From the NCBI RefSeq assembly GCF_024679095.1, contig NC_066571.1, forward strand, positions 5,526,783-5,590,782: 64,000 nucleotides of DNA, given 5' to 3'. The notes under the pieces were generated by a model, which was not told the DNA's origin, searched no databases, and saw only the letters and a program-made list of their open reading frames with translations. The stretch comes from Eriocheir sinensis (Eukaryota > Arthropoda > Malacostraca > Decapoda > Varunidae). Below are positions 45,856-59,455 of this stretch, piece by piece. The number at the start of each line of letters is the position of its first letter. The stretch's first letter is position 1. The translations under genes and the position numbers were made by a program.

Positions 45856-46339
45856 CTTCCCCTATTCCCACCCTACCTCCTCACTCCCTACTTCCCCTCC
45901 TACTGTCTCTGTCGCCAACATTCTTTCCGAAACCAATTTCAAAAAACTCCAAAATAAAAGAAAATAAATTACCGCAACTTTTCTCGGTCAACACACGACA
46001 CGTTTCTTCTTTCCACCAATGAATAACACAAGAAATTCATCACCAGCTTCTTCTCTCCGCCCGTGAATAAGTGAAGAAGCTAGAGTAGGCCGGGCTGTAG
46101 GAGCGACTCTGGGTGCCCTAAATAAGTGAGAAACAGGTATTAGAACTCTTGGGGAGGAAGCCGCGGGGAGTTTTAGCGGTAAGAAGATGTGGTAGTAAAA
46201 TGTTTAGGGGAGGAGCAGGTAGGTGGCGTTAGTGGGTGTGTTTTAGTGGGTCAGAAGTCACCGCCGCCTTGAGAGAGAGAGAGAGATGTTGCGTAATGAG
46301 GTTTTGTGTGTGTTTGTATATGGTTTGTTTGTGTTTGGA
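45856..46339. other. Low-copy non-coding sequence
   Basis: Ordinary sequence, with a short GA run at 46270-46286. No gene. Confidence 0.5.
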
Positions 46340-47276
46340 TTTTTTTTACGTTTCGGTCTATGGCGCTGGTAGGCTTTCATGATGGGGTCTGATGGTGCTG
46401 GTCCCAGTCCGTTATGTGTAGGCAAGTGTTTATAATAGCGCCATCTTGCTTGACTCATGCTGCTCCCCGGAGCTCAGCTTTGAGCCTCTCTTTTTAGAGA
46501 AAGACTTTAGATTCCCCCCCATTACCACCTGCCATCCTCGTCCATGTAGCTATCCAGTCGACTCTTAAAACAAGCTATCGTCCTGCATTAACTATGTGAT
46601 TGCTGAGTCTATTCCATTCCCCACCACCCTATTACTAAACCAGTGCCTGCTTATTTCCCTCCTAAATTTATACTTTTCTAATTTAAATCCATTACTGCGT
46701 GTTCTATCCTGCTGGCTAATTCTCAGTACTTTAATTATATCGCCTTTGTTGTAACCCCTGACCCATTTGAATACTTCTATCAGATCTCCCCGCACTCTTC
46801 GTCTTTCTAGGGAATGTAAGTTGAGATGTTTCAGCCTATCTTGATATGGGAGGTTCCTCAGCCCCTGAATCATCTTGGTCATCCTCCTCTGAACTGATTC
46901 TAGTGTGGACACCAAAACTGGACAGCACAATATAAGTGTGGCCTAACTAACGCTAAATAGAGTCTGAGGATGACCTTTGCACTCCTGATGGTTATCGTCC
47001 TGTTAATAAAGCCTAATACCCTGTTAGCCCTATTCCTCGCACTAATACATTGCTTCCTTAGTTATAGGTCAGAGTTCAGTAACACTCCCAAATCCCTTTC
47101 ACACTCTGCTCTGCCTATCGCTGTGGAGTCTAAACTATACCCGTGTAATGGGTTGCGTGTTCCTACACTTAATACGCTACACTTGGTGATGTTAAAATTC
47201 ATCTGCCACTTCTCTGACCAAGCTGACAGTTTGTTGAGATCCTCCTGCAGTGCTCTAGCGTCCTCCTCCCTGTCTC
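46340..47276 (-). mobile_element. LINE family C (CR1/L2-like), 5'-truncated copy with full 3' end
   Basis: Minus-strand element. Its 5' end falls inside the reverse-transcriptase domain near 47276. The coding part ends near 46592, and about 230 bases of 3' untranslated sequence follow, ending in CGAAACGTAAAAAAAA at 46340. The 3' end carries CAAGATGGCGC, TATAAACACT, CATCAGACC and TACCAGCGCCATAGACCG in that order. Closely matching words occur in the same order in the two SINEs at 57252 and 60168. The clade (CR1 or L2) is judged from the protein pattern only. Confidence 0.88.
46592..47276 (-). pseudogene. Broken reverse transcriptase C-terminus of LINE family C
   Basis: In order along the minus strand: a segment reading LQEDLNKLSAWSEKWQMNFN, then ERDLGVLLNSDL, an in-frame TAA stop at 47062-47064, then ARNRANRVLGFINRTI, then VRPHLYCAVQFW. 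A shift to another frame follows near 46915, reading LESVQRRMTKMIQGLR, RRRVRGDLIEVFKWV and ISRHWFSNRVV. These are the thumb and C-terminal motifs of CR1/L2-type enzymes (W..KWQM.FN..KC, ERDLGV, RPHLEY, RR.T, LRGDLIE, FS.RVV..WN). The expected WNxLP ending reads GNGIDSA, so it has decayed. The stop and frameshift rule out function. Confidence 0.9.
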
Positions 47277-47350
47277 CACTCCCCTCCTTTTCCTCTTCCT
47301 CCCTCCCACTCCTCTATCACATCCTCGCTCACTCCTGCCCCCCCCTCTCT

Positions 47351-47496
<146 letters not shown>

Positions 47497-47519
47497 ATCA
47501 TTTTCCTACTTTTCTTTTC

Positions 47520-48110
47520 CTGTTTATTAGTATTTCCTTCCTTCCTTCATTTTTTCCTCCCGTTTATTACTTTTCCTACATTTTTTTTCCTTTTGTGGTC
47601 ATTATATTTTCCTTCCTTCTTTCTTTCGTCGTATTTATTACTTATTTCCTTTCTCTCTTCTTTCTTTCGTGTATTATTTTTTCTTCCTGCTTCCCTTTCG
47701 TTTATTATTTTTCCTCCATATTCCCTTTCGTTCTTATCCTTTTTCCTCCATTTCCTTCCCTTTCCTTTTGTGGTTATTATATTTTTCTTCCTTATTCCCT
47801 TTCGTTAATTATTTTCCCTCCCTTTTCCCTTCCGTTCTCATCCTTCTTCCTCCATTTCCTTCCTCTTTCCTTTCGTGGTTATTATATTTTTTTTCCTTAT
47901 TCTCTTTCGTCAATTATTTTCCCTCCCTTTTCCCTTTCGTTCTTATCCTTCTTCCTCCATTTCCTTCCCCTTTCCTTTCGTGGTTATTATATATTTTTTC
48001 CATATTCCCTTTCGTCAATTATTTTCCCTCCCTTTTCCCTTTCGTTCTCATCCTTCTTCCTTCATTTCCTTCGCTTTCCTTTCGTGGTTGTTAATTTATC
48101 CTTTCCTTTT
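47520..48110. repeat. Pyrimidine-rich tandem array, about 110-120 bp period
   Basis: Units with TTTCGTGGTTATTATAT, CTTTCGTCAATTATTTTCCC and CTCATCCTTCTTCCTCCATT repeat four to five times (GTGGTTATTATA near 47771, 47875 and 47981). Confidence 0.92.
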
Positions 48111-48475
48111 TCCTTTGTTTCGTTCTGTTCTCTCAAGTTTCAGCTCCCAAAGTTTACTAGCGATGATTATAACGAAACTACAATGACGTTTAAGAACACT
48201 AGACTAAAGTACTAGAGGGTGCCCTAGGCCTATATTAATTAAACTAGACCTAGAGTAAGATTATGATAGCAAAACAGTGCAAATATTTTCTCTTTTTCCT
48301 CCAACTCTCCATTATTTCTCTAATTTTCCTTGCATCGAATTTTCATGCTCTCGAAATCAGCACATTTTTCAAGTTCTCAATGTTACGCAATGTCATTATT
48401 TTCTTCTTACTCCATTTTTTGGTTTGCCACGTTGCTGATTTTTATTTCCATTTCTTCCTTCGAGTCCGCTCCATT
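48111..48475. other. Low-copy AT-rich sequence
   Basis: Ordinary sequence, no gene recognised. Confidence 0.5.
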
Positions 48476-48476
48476 T

Positions 48477-48492
48477 TGTGTGTGTGTGTGTG

Positions 48493-48549
<57 letters not shown>

Positions 48550-48565
48550 GTGCGTGTGCGTGTGC
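48477..48565. repeat. (TG)n microsatellite with CG interruptions
   Basis: GT tract with CGTG and GGTGGG interruptions, about 89 bases. Confidence 0.95.
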
Positions 48566-48639
48566 AGTTACCTAGCTTGTTGTTTAGATATATATTCATT
48601 CGTTTTTCTAACATTTAACAATTCTTTATTTCCTTTTGT

Positions 48640-49100
48640 TGTCTCCTTTTAAGCTTCTTTGTCTGATTTTTCTTCATTTTTTCCATCTGTATTTATTCAT
48701 AGATTTCTTAATTTACATATATCTTTCTGAAACCCAATTCCTCTTGTTTTCTTTCTATTTGTCATCATTTATTTTCACATATATATTTTTTTACATATTT
48801 AATTCTGCAATCCTTCTTTTCAATTTTTCTTTCTTTTCGTCGTTATTCATTTACATACTGATTTCTGTAATCCTCTATTTTATATTTGTCTTTCTTTTCT
48901 ATTTCATTCCTTCATATATTTTTTTCTTAACATATTTATTTTTCTAATCCTATTTCATGCTTTTCTTTTATTTATTTCTAATTTATTCACCTATATATTT
49001 CTGTTATCTTTCCTTTTCTATTTGTCTTTTTCTTCTTCTTCATTTCTTCAAACGTTTATTTCTTTACACATCCCTTTCTGCAATCCTTTATATTTTGCTT
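48640..49100. repeat. Degenerate T-rich tandem array, about 65 bp period
   Basis: The words TTTCTGCAATCC or TTTCTGTAATCC and TTTACATAT recur at roughly 65-base steps (about 48724, 48805, 48866, 48940, 49000 and 49075). Confidence 0.72.
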
Positions 49101-49355
49101 CCCCGTGACGGTCTGCAGCGGCCACGTTCACAGTTTCCCTCCCCGAACCCTCGACCATTCACCTCTCCTCGTTGTCACCTGACGCCGCGCCCTCTCTGGA
49201 GTCCCCCCGATGAGGGAGGCCCGCGCCCGTTTTCTATGATGTTTTCCTTTTTCATTTCTGGATTTTTTCACTCTTTTTTTTTTTTTAGTTTTTTGTCCCG
49301 TTCTTTCCTGTTCACTGACCGCGTCCGTGTGTATGAAGGTAGAACGGCAGGAATT
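49101..49355. other. Low-copy segment, GC-rich on the left
   Basis: 49105-49225 is GC-rich with no recognised coding. The rest is T-rich. Confidence 0.45.
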
Positions 49356-49356
49356 T

Positions 49357-49359
<3 letters not shown>

Positions 49360-49438
<79 letters not shown>

Positions 49439-49485
49439 CTATATCTATCTATCTCTCTATCTATCTATCTGTCTATCTATCTATC
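49360..49485. repeat. (CT)n then (ATCT)n
   Basis: Perfect CT tract at about 49360-49420 passes directly into ATCT tetranucleotides, as if CT slippage products mutated to ATCT. Confidence 0.97.
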
Positions 49486-49648
49486 ATCGTCGCAATATGA
49501 TACAAAACAAATGAAAAAAACAGTACTATATGAACCACAATTAAAGAGGAGTGTGGTTTCTCTTCATGATATTTTTTCCCCTCTTTTTCATTATATTTTT
49601 TTTCTTTTTTCCTACTCGAGACTGTGATGGATCTTGCTGTTTCCTTTC

Positions 49649-49793
49649 CTCCTCCTCCTCCTCTTCCTCCTCCTCCTCCTCCTCCTCCTCCTCCTCCTCC
49701 TCCTCCTCGGCGCTTCACAGACAAACTCATTCCACATTTTTTGCATTTTTCATTTAAGTATTCATCTTCGCTTTTTTTTTGGGGGGGGGGGAG

Positions 49794-49866
<73 letters not shown>
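49649..49866. repeat. (CCT)n and (CT)n microsatellites
   Basis: CCT tract at about 49649-49709, a T-run/G-run pair at 49771-49791, then a CT tract at 49797-49866 and a long T-run at 49877-49898. Confidence 0.97.
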
Positions 49867-49875
<9 letters not shown>

Positions 49876-49899
49876 GTTTTTTTTTTTTTTTTTTTTTTG

Positions 49900-50490
49900 G
49901 TCTACTCAAGTTGTTTTCGCTACTCCGGCTGATTGACTGTTCTGTTTTGGTTCAATGGTTGTTTGTATCTTTGCTTGTTTATCTGAATGTTTACTTGTTT
50001 TGGTGCGTTTCTGCTTGCTTATTTGTTTGTGTATATGAGCCATCTGTCTGTCTACATTGTTATGTGTCTGTGTATCTATTTGTATGTTTACCTGTCTTTT
50101 TCTGTGCATGTATATTTCAGTCTGTCTTTTCCTTCCCTTGTCTCTCTCTTTCTTTATGTACGCTTACTCTACCCTTTCTTTTCTATTTATCTTATTCCCG
50201 CCCCTTCGTCTATATTTCTCCCTTTCACTACTATCCTCTCTCCCTCCCTCACTCTCTATGTCTCTATGTCTCCTTCCTCTTCTATCTATCCTATCTCCAC
50301 CCTTTCTTGTTTTTCTCTCCCTTACAGTTCTACCCTTTCTCCCTCTGGCCCTCACTCTCTATGTATCTATGTCTCCTTCGTCTTGTAGTTATCCTATTTC
50401 TCATTCTCTCCTACTTCTCTCCTACTTCTTAAGATATCCTACTTGTCTTTCTTTCCCTTACACTGCCTCTCTCCCTCACTCACTCACTCA
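49900..50490. repeat. Degenerate TGTT/TCTG region, then 105 bp pyrimidine array
   Basis: 49940-50110 holds loose TGTTT and GTCTG words. 50180-50490 repeats a unit of about 105 bases with CTCACTCTCTATGTCTCTAT (about 50248 and 50352) and TCTATCTATCCTATCTCCAC. Confidence 0.78.
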
Positions 50491-50805
50491 ATGTCTCCCA
50501 CTCAAACACATGTGTATATCCAAACACACACATATGGTACAGATGTTCTCGCTATCATTAAACCTTACCAGCATCATATACCATCACCCGATCTTACTAT
50601 TTCTCCATAGCCTGATCTCGCATTCATTAACCAATCGGCTGATCTTCGGAAACTCTTTGTAGTTGATCCCAAGTTTCAGGAAGGCCTTGTTTCCCCCCTC
50701 GAGGCAGGCCTGACCTCATTAGGGGAGGAACAAAGTTTATGGAAGGGAATTGGTATGTTGGAAAGGCGAAGGGAATCTAATAAGACGAGAATGTGATGTG
50801 ATATA
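50491..50805. other. Low-copy non-coding sequence
   Basis: Balanced sequence, no recognised gene or repeat. Confidence 0.5.
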
Positions 50806-50811
50806 AGGAAT

Positions 50812-51001
50812 AGGAGGAGGAGGAGGAGGAGAAGGAGGAGGAAGGGGAGAACGAGGAGGAGGAGGAAGGGTAGAACGAGGAGGAGGAGGAGGAGGAGGAG
50901 GTGTCGGAGGAATTGGGGTAATGTAGCCTTGTGCGCCAAAATTGTGTCTATATGTGTGAGGGGAAGGAGGAGGGAGAGAGGGAGGGAGTGTGTTTCATAT
51001 T

Positions 51002-51059
<58 letters not shown>
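50812..51059. repeat. (GGA)n and (GA)n tracts
   Basis: GGA-rich runs at 50812-50902 with two GGGGAGAACGAGG-type units, and a GA tract at 51005-51059. Confidence 0.95.
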
Positions 51060-51060
<1 letters not shown>

Positions 51061-51069
51061 AGGACCTTA

Positions 51070-51950
51070 CTACAAATACTCTCTCAATATTCCCTTCACA
51101 CACTTCCTTCCCCTCTTTCCCTTCCCTATCCTCCTCTCCTCTTCCCCTCCTCCCCCTCCGGCCCCTTACGTATCTCCTCTCTTTTTTCCTTTCTCTTTTA
51201 TTCTTTTCCTTTTTCCTCTATTCTCTTTATTCGCTTTTCTCCTCTCCTTTCTTCACGTCCTTTATTTTCCTTCCTCTTCTGTCTACTTTTCTCCTTTTCC
51301 TTCTCTCCTTTCTCTCCCTTCCCTTCTCTCTTTCTTCTTTTCTCCTTCCTCTCCCTTCTTCACGTCCGTTATTTTCCTTCCTCTTCTGTCTACGTTTCTT
51401 CTTTACCTTCTCTCCTTTCTCTCCCTTCCCTTCTCTTTCTTCTTTTTTTATCCCTCCTCTCTCTTACATTTTTCCCTCCTCCCTCACTCTTCCCGTATAC
51501 CTCCCAAATCTTGCTCAGCCTTTTCTCTTTCTCCCTTGTCTCCCTCCCCTCCCTCCCCTCCCTTCTCTCCCTTCTCTCCCTCCTCCCCCTTCGTCTCATA
51601 AGTCAGATATCGCGCATTATTATCACCTCCCTTGACGTGCTATAGAGCTCCCTTTCCTCTGTCCCTCCCCCCTCCCTCTCTCCCGGCTATCTTCCTCTCC
51701 CTCTCCCTCTCCTTCCCTTTCCCCCCGCCCTTCAAATTTCGTTCCCTCCTTTCCCTTCCTTTTCCTCTTCCCTACTTCCTCTCTCCTCTCCCTACCCTTT
51801 CCTTCACTTCCCATTCTACCTCTCCCTTCCCTTCCCTACCTTTCCCTCTTCCATTTATCTCCTCTCCCCTTCTCCTTCTCTCTACCCTTCCCACCTCTCC
51901 CCAACCTCTCCCATCCCTTTCCCTTCTCTCCTCTACTCCCTCTCTCTCCC
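51070..51950. repeat. Long polypyrimidine tract with a 125 bp duplication
   Basis: Nearly 900 bases almost only C and T. The block CTTCACGTCC, TTATTTTCCTTCCTCTTCTG, TCTAC occurs at about 51250 and 51358. The right part (51640-51950) is CCCTTTCC-rich. Confidence 0.92.
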
Positions 51951-51989
51951 TTATACGAAGAGGCTTAACAGTTTTATATCAAGAGAGAA

Positions 51990-52930
51990 GTATAATATTG
52001 TAGTTTAGTCACAGTATTAGAGGAAACAGAGTCACTTATGAATTTTTTTAGGCCTATGGCAATGAGGGGAGAGTTAGAATGTAATATTATGAACACCACG
52101 CTGGTAGATATATTATTCAGAGAAGTAGCTAGGCATTTAAGGAGCTGAGAGAATGAGGAAACGAGAGAAGATACGCTACGTTATAGTTTATATTATATTT
52201 TAAGAAGATAATTGAATCCCTTAGAAGAGAGTTGAGATGTACTGAAGAAATAGTCGTGTTAAAGATGTTACAAATAAAACTAATCAGGTTTATATATTAG
52301 GTATTGAGAGAGCCAAACTGAGTCGCTCACTAATCATTATCTAAGTTCATAGAAAGTAAGAAGAGATGTAAATGTATTTGGTAATGCTGGTGAATATGCA
52401 ATGAAAAGACTACATATATTGTTTTTATTACGATTCTGAGAAAAATAAGGCAATTGTCGTTTGATGTTAAGAAAGTGAATCCCTTACTCGCATATACATT
52501 TATAGGAAGTGGAAGGTGTTTAAAATGTAATAAATAATAACACAATAAAAGCCATTACGAACAAGACGAGGCAGATTTTGAGAACACTGCGATAATGATC
52601 AGTCACGTGGTTTAGTTTCAATATTAAGAAGATTTTGACGCACTTAAATTAATATCAGCAACGTTTATGGGAAGTGGAAGAGTTTAATTGCAATATTTTA
52701 AAAGAGTTGCACAATATTATAGATAAAACGAAATAGACATTGTAGCATAAATAGAAAAAAATGTTAGTCATCTAGTTTAGTTTTGAGTACTTGGAAGAAA
52801 CTGCGTCATTAAATATTGGATACGTTTATGTAAAGAGGAATAAGAGTTTGAATGCAATTAATATTAATACAATAAAGCGTATTACGGACAAGACTGAGGG
52901 GGTTTATAGGATTGGCCAAAAGTTGATTAA
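51990..52930. repeat. Diverged AT-rich tandem array, roughly 130-170 bp period
   Basis: Words such as GTTTAGTTTTGAGTA or GTTTAGTTTCAATATTA, GTTTATGGGAAGTGGAAGAG and AATACAATAAAGCGTATTAC recur in order around 52010, 52170, 52440, 52605 and 52765. Unit identity is low, so this is an old array. The 68-codon frame at 52791-52997 lies inside it and is not called. Confidence 0.65.
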
Positions 52931-53065
52931 AAAAAATGTGTTTACTTTCATTAGCGGATCCGGAATTCAATTTTGGGACGATGAACATTTAGAGTAATTA
53001 AATGTTTTCAAACCGGAGTGCGTTGACCGTGATTACCAGAGCACGCCTCCGCCACCCCGGGCAAC

Positions 53066-53095
53066 AACAGCAACAACAACAACAACAACAACGGC

Positions 53096-53150
<55 letters not shown>
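53066..53150. repeat. (AAC)n microsatellite
   Basis: AAC tract of about 85 bases with a few GGC or AGC interruptions. Confidence 0.97.
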
Positions 53151-53153
<3 letters not shown>

Positions 53154-53677
53154 ACGGACCAACATTATCATCATCCTCATCATTATATTCATCCGTTACT
53201 AATCCACTATACTAAAAGACAAAGGGTTTAGGCAGCGCCCTTCACCTCTGTTCGATCTTAGTGTAATTCATCCTGCTCTGGCAATTCCTCTAATTATTGT
53301 TGTCTTTCTACCCGGTCCTCTGTCTGCCCTCACTAACAATTTCTGAGTTGCTAGATAGGAACTTTTCTTCCCTATAACTCCTTTGGTTGTATTCCTATTA
53401 AAACAAAATGACAGAGTAGCTTTGGGTACGTCATACTTTCTATTATTTTCTTGTGTTTATTTTGGAACGACAAAAACAAATCCTACCTCGAGTGTATTTT
53501 TTTTTAAATCTACTTATGCATTAATTTTTTTTTGTATTGATGATAAAAGGAAAGAAAACAAGAGTAAACTTAAACCCTTTTTTTCCATTCTCCATTTAGG
53601 AAGATTGTAATGACTTCACGAAAACAATCACTACTTTGGGTACATTTTTCCCTCTTTCATTAGCGCCCCATTTGCTC
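53151..53677. other. Low-copy AT-rich sequence
   Basis: No gene or repeat recognised. Confidence 0.5.
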
Positions 53678-54010
53678 TCATCGCCATTTTAAAACCAGCG
53701 TTGCGGAAGTGGGACACGTGTACAGCCGACAGCCAGCAGCCGACAGCAACGCGAGAGAACCCTTGTGTAGGATTAATTTAATCTCCTCTTTTCCGTCGCG
53801 GCTGCAGATTTTATTAACATCCTCTATTGCCTCTTGAGTCACCCCGAGAGTCAAATAACATCCCTTTTTAGTAGAGCAGCCCCGAGGCAGCATAGAAGAT
53901 CGCCTTTGCTCTCCACGCCAATATTACCCGACAAGTCATCAACTTCTTCACTCGACTTGATTGAGGAAAGTTTATGAACAGTGGAACGACCTCTCCCTAT
54001 CCCTCTGTTA
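53678..54010 (-). other. Low-copy segment with balanced open frame
   Basis: The minus strand has a 71-codon frame at 53678-53893 without low complexity (contains TLGVTQEAIEDVNKICSRD and KEEIKLILHKGSLALLSAAG). An overlapping minus frame (53851-54010 part) is also balanced (VHKLSSIKSSEEVDDLSGN). I recognise no family. It may be a relic of an element, an exon fragment, or chance. Confidence 0.3.
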
Positions 54011-54040
54011 ATCAATTTGTAAAGGGTGGGACAAGAGCAA

Positions 54041-54041
<1 letters not shown>

Positions 54042-54091
<50 letters not shown>
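54042..54091. repeat. (AC)n microsatellite
   Basis: Perfect AC tract of about 50 bases. Confidence 0.97.
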
Positions 54092-54921
<830 letters not shown>

Positions 54922-54986
54922 ACACGATATACAACTCTACGGAGAAGGCATGCCGTAATTCACTATATAAGGGTCTTCTTTCCCTA

Positions 54987-55800
<814 letters not shown>

Positions 55801-56570
55801 AGTTTATTTTCACGGCTTAGAAGAAGAGGAAGATAGAGAGGAAGTACGCAACGAAGAGAAGGAAAAACGAGAGAAAGAAAAAGGGTGGAGGATAAAGAAA
55901 ATACAGATATACGAGAGGAAGAAAATGAAGAGTAGGAACACCAAGAGGACTAACATAAAGAGAAACAAAATGAGGAGAAACAGGAAGATTTAAGACGAAA
56001 AAGGAAGGGGAGGAAGAGGAAAAGAGGTGGAATAGTAGAGAGGAGCATGAAGAAGAGAAAATACTTAGAAGGAAGAGAAGAAAACGGCAACAGAAAAAGA
56101 AGAAAACGAAGAGTGGGAACACCAAGAGGACTAACATAAATAGGAACAGAATGAGGAAAAACAGGAAGCTTTAAGAAGAAAAAGGAAGAGGAGGAAGAAG
56201 AAAAGAGGTGGAAGAGTAGAAAGGAGCATGAAGAAGAGGAAAAACTTAGAAGGAAGGGAAGCAAACGGTAAAAGACACAAAATAAAAAAGTGAAAGAACA
56301 AGAGCAGAAAAAGAGGAGGAATTAAATCAGACAAAGTGAGGTCATCAGAAAAAGAAGAGCAGAACAAATAGAAGGTAGAGGAAGAAGATGAAGAGAAAAG
56401 AACATTAGATAAGAAAGAAAAAGAAAGAAAAAATATGGCAAAAAAAAATAAAGAGTAAGATCAGAAAGAAGAGAAATAAGAACCGTAACATAAAAAGAAA
56501 GAAAAAGAACGAGAAAAGGAGGAAAATAATATCACAAAAAATAATAAATAGGACAACACAGAAGGGGGAT
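55801..56570. repeat. Polypurine tandem array, about 181 bp period
   Basis: AACACCAAGAGGACTAACAT occurs at about 55937 and 56118. Each unit also carries GGTGGAATAGTAGA or GGTGGAAGAGTAGA and GAGCATGAAGAAGAG. About two and a half clear units, then degenerate A-rich sequence. Confidence 0.88.
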
Positions 56571-56658
56571 TTACCTGGAGACGTTACACACAGCCTCAAT
56601 TATCTAGATGAGGTTAAGAACAGGTAAGAAAGCCTCGTATTCACCTGAGGATATTACG

Positions 56659-57251
<593 letters not shown>

Positions 57252-57628
57252 TGGGGGAGGCGGTGGCTGAACGGATAGCGAGACGACCCCGCGTTCAGGA
57301 GGTCGCGAGTTCAATCCCCGACCGGTGCCACCAAGCTGGGATTTTTCAGCCGCCGCCGAGTGGCTTAAAACTACCCACATGCTGTCCAGAAGACCACCTA
57401 TCAACCCGGACTCTAGATTCTAGGATTAAAGATGAGCTCCGGGAGGGCAGCATGAGCCAATGAAAGATGGCGCCACTATAAACACTCGCGTGCGCCAGAA
57501 CGGGCTGGGCCGACCATCAGGACCCACCGGGAAGAAGCCTTGGACCGACCATCAGGATCGATCGGGAAGAAGCCTACCGGCGCAATAGGCCAAGACGTAA
57601 AAAATAAATAAATAAATAAATAAAAAAT
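57252..57628 (+). mobile_element. tRNA-derived SINE, copy 1
   Basis: The head resembles a tRNA gene with RNA polymerase III promoter boxes: box A-like TGGCTGAACGG at 57264-57274 and box B-like GTTCAATCC at 57309-57317. A body of about 100 bases unique to the SINE follows (GCTGGGATTTTTCAGCCG, GGCTTAAAACTACCCACATG). The 3' half matches the LINE family C 3' end (AAGATGGCGC, ATAAACACT, CATCAGG). The unit with CCGACCATCAGG and CGGGAAGAAGCC is duplicated in the SINE (about 57508 and 57545) but single in the LINE. It ends in AATAAATAAAT repeats. About 377 bp. The full SINE structure argues against a tRNA gene. No clear target-site duplication seen. Confidence 0.92.
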
Positions 57629-57654
57629 GTTACATATGAATGTTTCTTTATGTT

Positions 57655-57655
<1 letters not shown>

Positions 57656-57711
<56 letters not shown>

Positions 57712-57793
57712 ACCTCCTGTTGTTGTTCATTTACCTTTGTCCGTCACGGTTTGATTGCAAGATCGAGGGGATTAAAGAAGAAAGGGAAAGGTC

Positions 57794-57883
<90 letters not shown>

Positions 57884-57956
57884 AATGGCTAGGTGGATTG
57901 AATTGGCTCATTGCTTTAACCTGCCTTGACCCGCTTGTTTGTGTGTGTGTGTGTCT

Positions 57957-58003
<47 letters not shown>

Positions 58004-58039
58004 CAGAAAGAGAAGCCCCACAGACGGCAAACACACACA

Positions 58040-58067
<28 letters not shown>
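57656..58067. repeat. Cluster of (CT)n and (GA)n tracts
   Basis: CT at 57656-57710, GA at about 57803-57882, GA at 57958-58001 and CT at 58041-58067. CT and GA blocks on one strand can pair with each other. Confidence 0.97.
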
Positions 58068-58070
<3 letters not shown>

Positions 58071-58464
58071 CCCTCGCCTAAACAACTTCTGAAGTGTTGT
58101 TTTGTGGCTTCGGTCGAGAATATGAGTTCAATTTAAGCTTCAAGTACTACGTAGGAGCAGGAAACCACCATCACCACCACCGCCACACCACCACCACCAC
58201 AACCAGCCCCATCACCCTCCCCCCACACCACCTCAAAGGCTTCGAGCATCAGGAAAGGGAAGACGTTTGCTCAACTTCTGCGAACCTACTTCAAGAACAA
58301 ATAATAAGAGACACGAGAACCTGCTGGAGTGTAATTAATGTACTGTACCAGGTTTCCCTCCGTCCCTTTCCCTTGGGTCGTGTGTAATTCACCTTGGTCG
58401 GATCATGTGCTGGGGTTGTGTGTGTGTGTGTGTGTGTGTGTTGAAGAGATGAGGAGATAGGAAT

Positions 58465-58465
<1 letters not shown>
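58068..58465. other. Low-copy sequence with ACC-rich patch
   Basis: CCACCA-rich at 58166-58232 and a GT tract at 58418-58441. No gene recognised. Confidence 0.55.
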
Positions 58466-58507
<42 letters not shown>

Positions 58508-58581
58508 TCGCCGATATTAGCAGCAGTATTACCAGCAGATACTTACCTTTGTTCTTCTGTCAAGCTGGATCGAGAGATGAA

Positions 58582-58667
<86 letters not shown>
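58466..58667. repeat. (CT)n and (GA)n tracts in inverted arrangement
   Basis: CT tract at 58466-58504 and GA tract at 58586-58667 with 80 bases between them, so the two can fold back on each other. Confidence 0.96.
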
Positions 58668-58668
<1 letters not shown>

Positions 58669-58904
58669 ATAGATAAATTTCATACCCACCAAGGAAAATA
58701 TTGCTCGCGGCGAAGCCAAAAGAGAAAGGAATGTACGAGAGTGAGAGCCGGAAGGAGAAAATAAAAAAGAAGGAAATACGTAGTGGAGGAAACACACAAA
58801 ATAAGAGAGAAAAAGCCTCTTTGGTGATGTCTCGTGAGATGAGTTTTTCTGGAATGCAATATATTATGCGGCGACAGAAAGGATGCAGCGTTACCAACTC
58901 TCAC
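58668..58904. other. Low-copy spacer
   Basis: Balanced A-rich sequence, no gene. Confidence 0.5.
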
Positions 58905-59170
58905 GAACACCGCCACCAACACCACCACCATCTCCACCACCACCACCACCTCCAACACCATCATCTCCACCACCACCACCACCTCCAACACCATCATCTC
59001 CACCACCACCACCACCTCCAACACCATCATCTCCACCACCACCACCACCTCCAACACCATCATCACCACCACCAACAACAACACAACTCATATCCACCTT
59101 CACCATGCCCGCCAATACCACCAACACCACAGTCACCACCACCATCACCACCACCATCATCACCACTAGG
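58905..59170. repeat. (CCA)n array with a 33 bp higher-order unit
   Basis: The unit ACCTCCAACACCATCATCTC plus CACCACCACC repeats at 33-base steps (about 58950, 58983, 59016 and 59049), then degenerates into ACC/AAC words. Proline-rich and histidine-rich frames are artefacts. Confidence 0.96.
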
Positions 59171-59253
59171 CCATGTCACCGAGGTCATAGCTTGTCCGCT
59201 AACTGTATACGTAAGAAGCTTTAGTTGGTAACACTTTTTAAGAAGTTATATTG

Positions 59254-59259
59254 TTATTG

Positions 59260-59294
<35 letters not shown>

Positions 59295-59309
59295 GTTCTT
59301 ATACAAGTG

Positions 59310-59350
<41 letters not shown>

Positions 59351-59400
59351 TATGTGTCGGGAAAATAAACGTGGTTGGAGGTATCTTTTAAGTAGTAGTG

Positions 59401-59454
<54 letters not shown>

Positions 59455-59455
59455 C
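59254..59455. repeat. (TTA)n and two (TAG)n tracts around the conserved module
   Basis: TTA tract at about 59264-59293, TAG tracts at 59308-59349 and 59396-59452. The 45 bases between the TAG tracts begin TATGTGTCGGGAAAATAAAC and contain TGGAGGTAT, matching the module at about 43210. Confidence 0.95.

Noticed and set aside
46592..47276. Functional reverse transcriptase gene
   Set aside because: An in-frame stop at 47062-47064, a frameshift near 46915 and a truncated 5' end make it a dead LINE fragment.
57252..57325. tRNA gene on the plus strand
   Set aside because: The box A and box B words are present, but the sequence continues into a SINE body, a LINE-derived tail and an A-rich end, and a second copy at 60.5 kb has the same structure. 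It is a SINE head.
58883..59224. Proline/threonine-rich or histidine-rich secreted protein
   Set aside because: Produced by a CCA array with a 33 bp higher-order unit; all frames are open.
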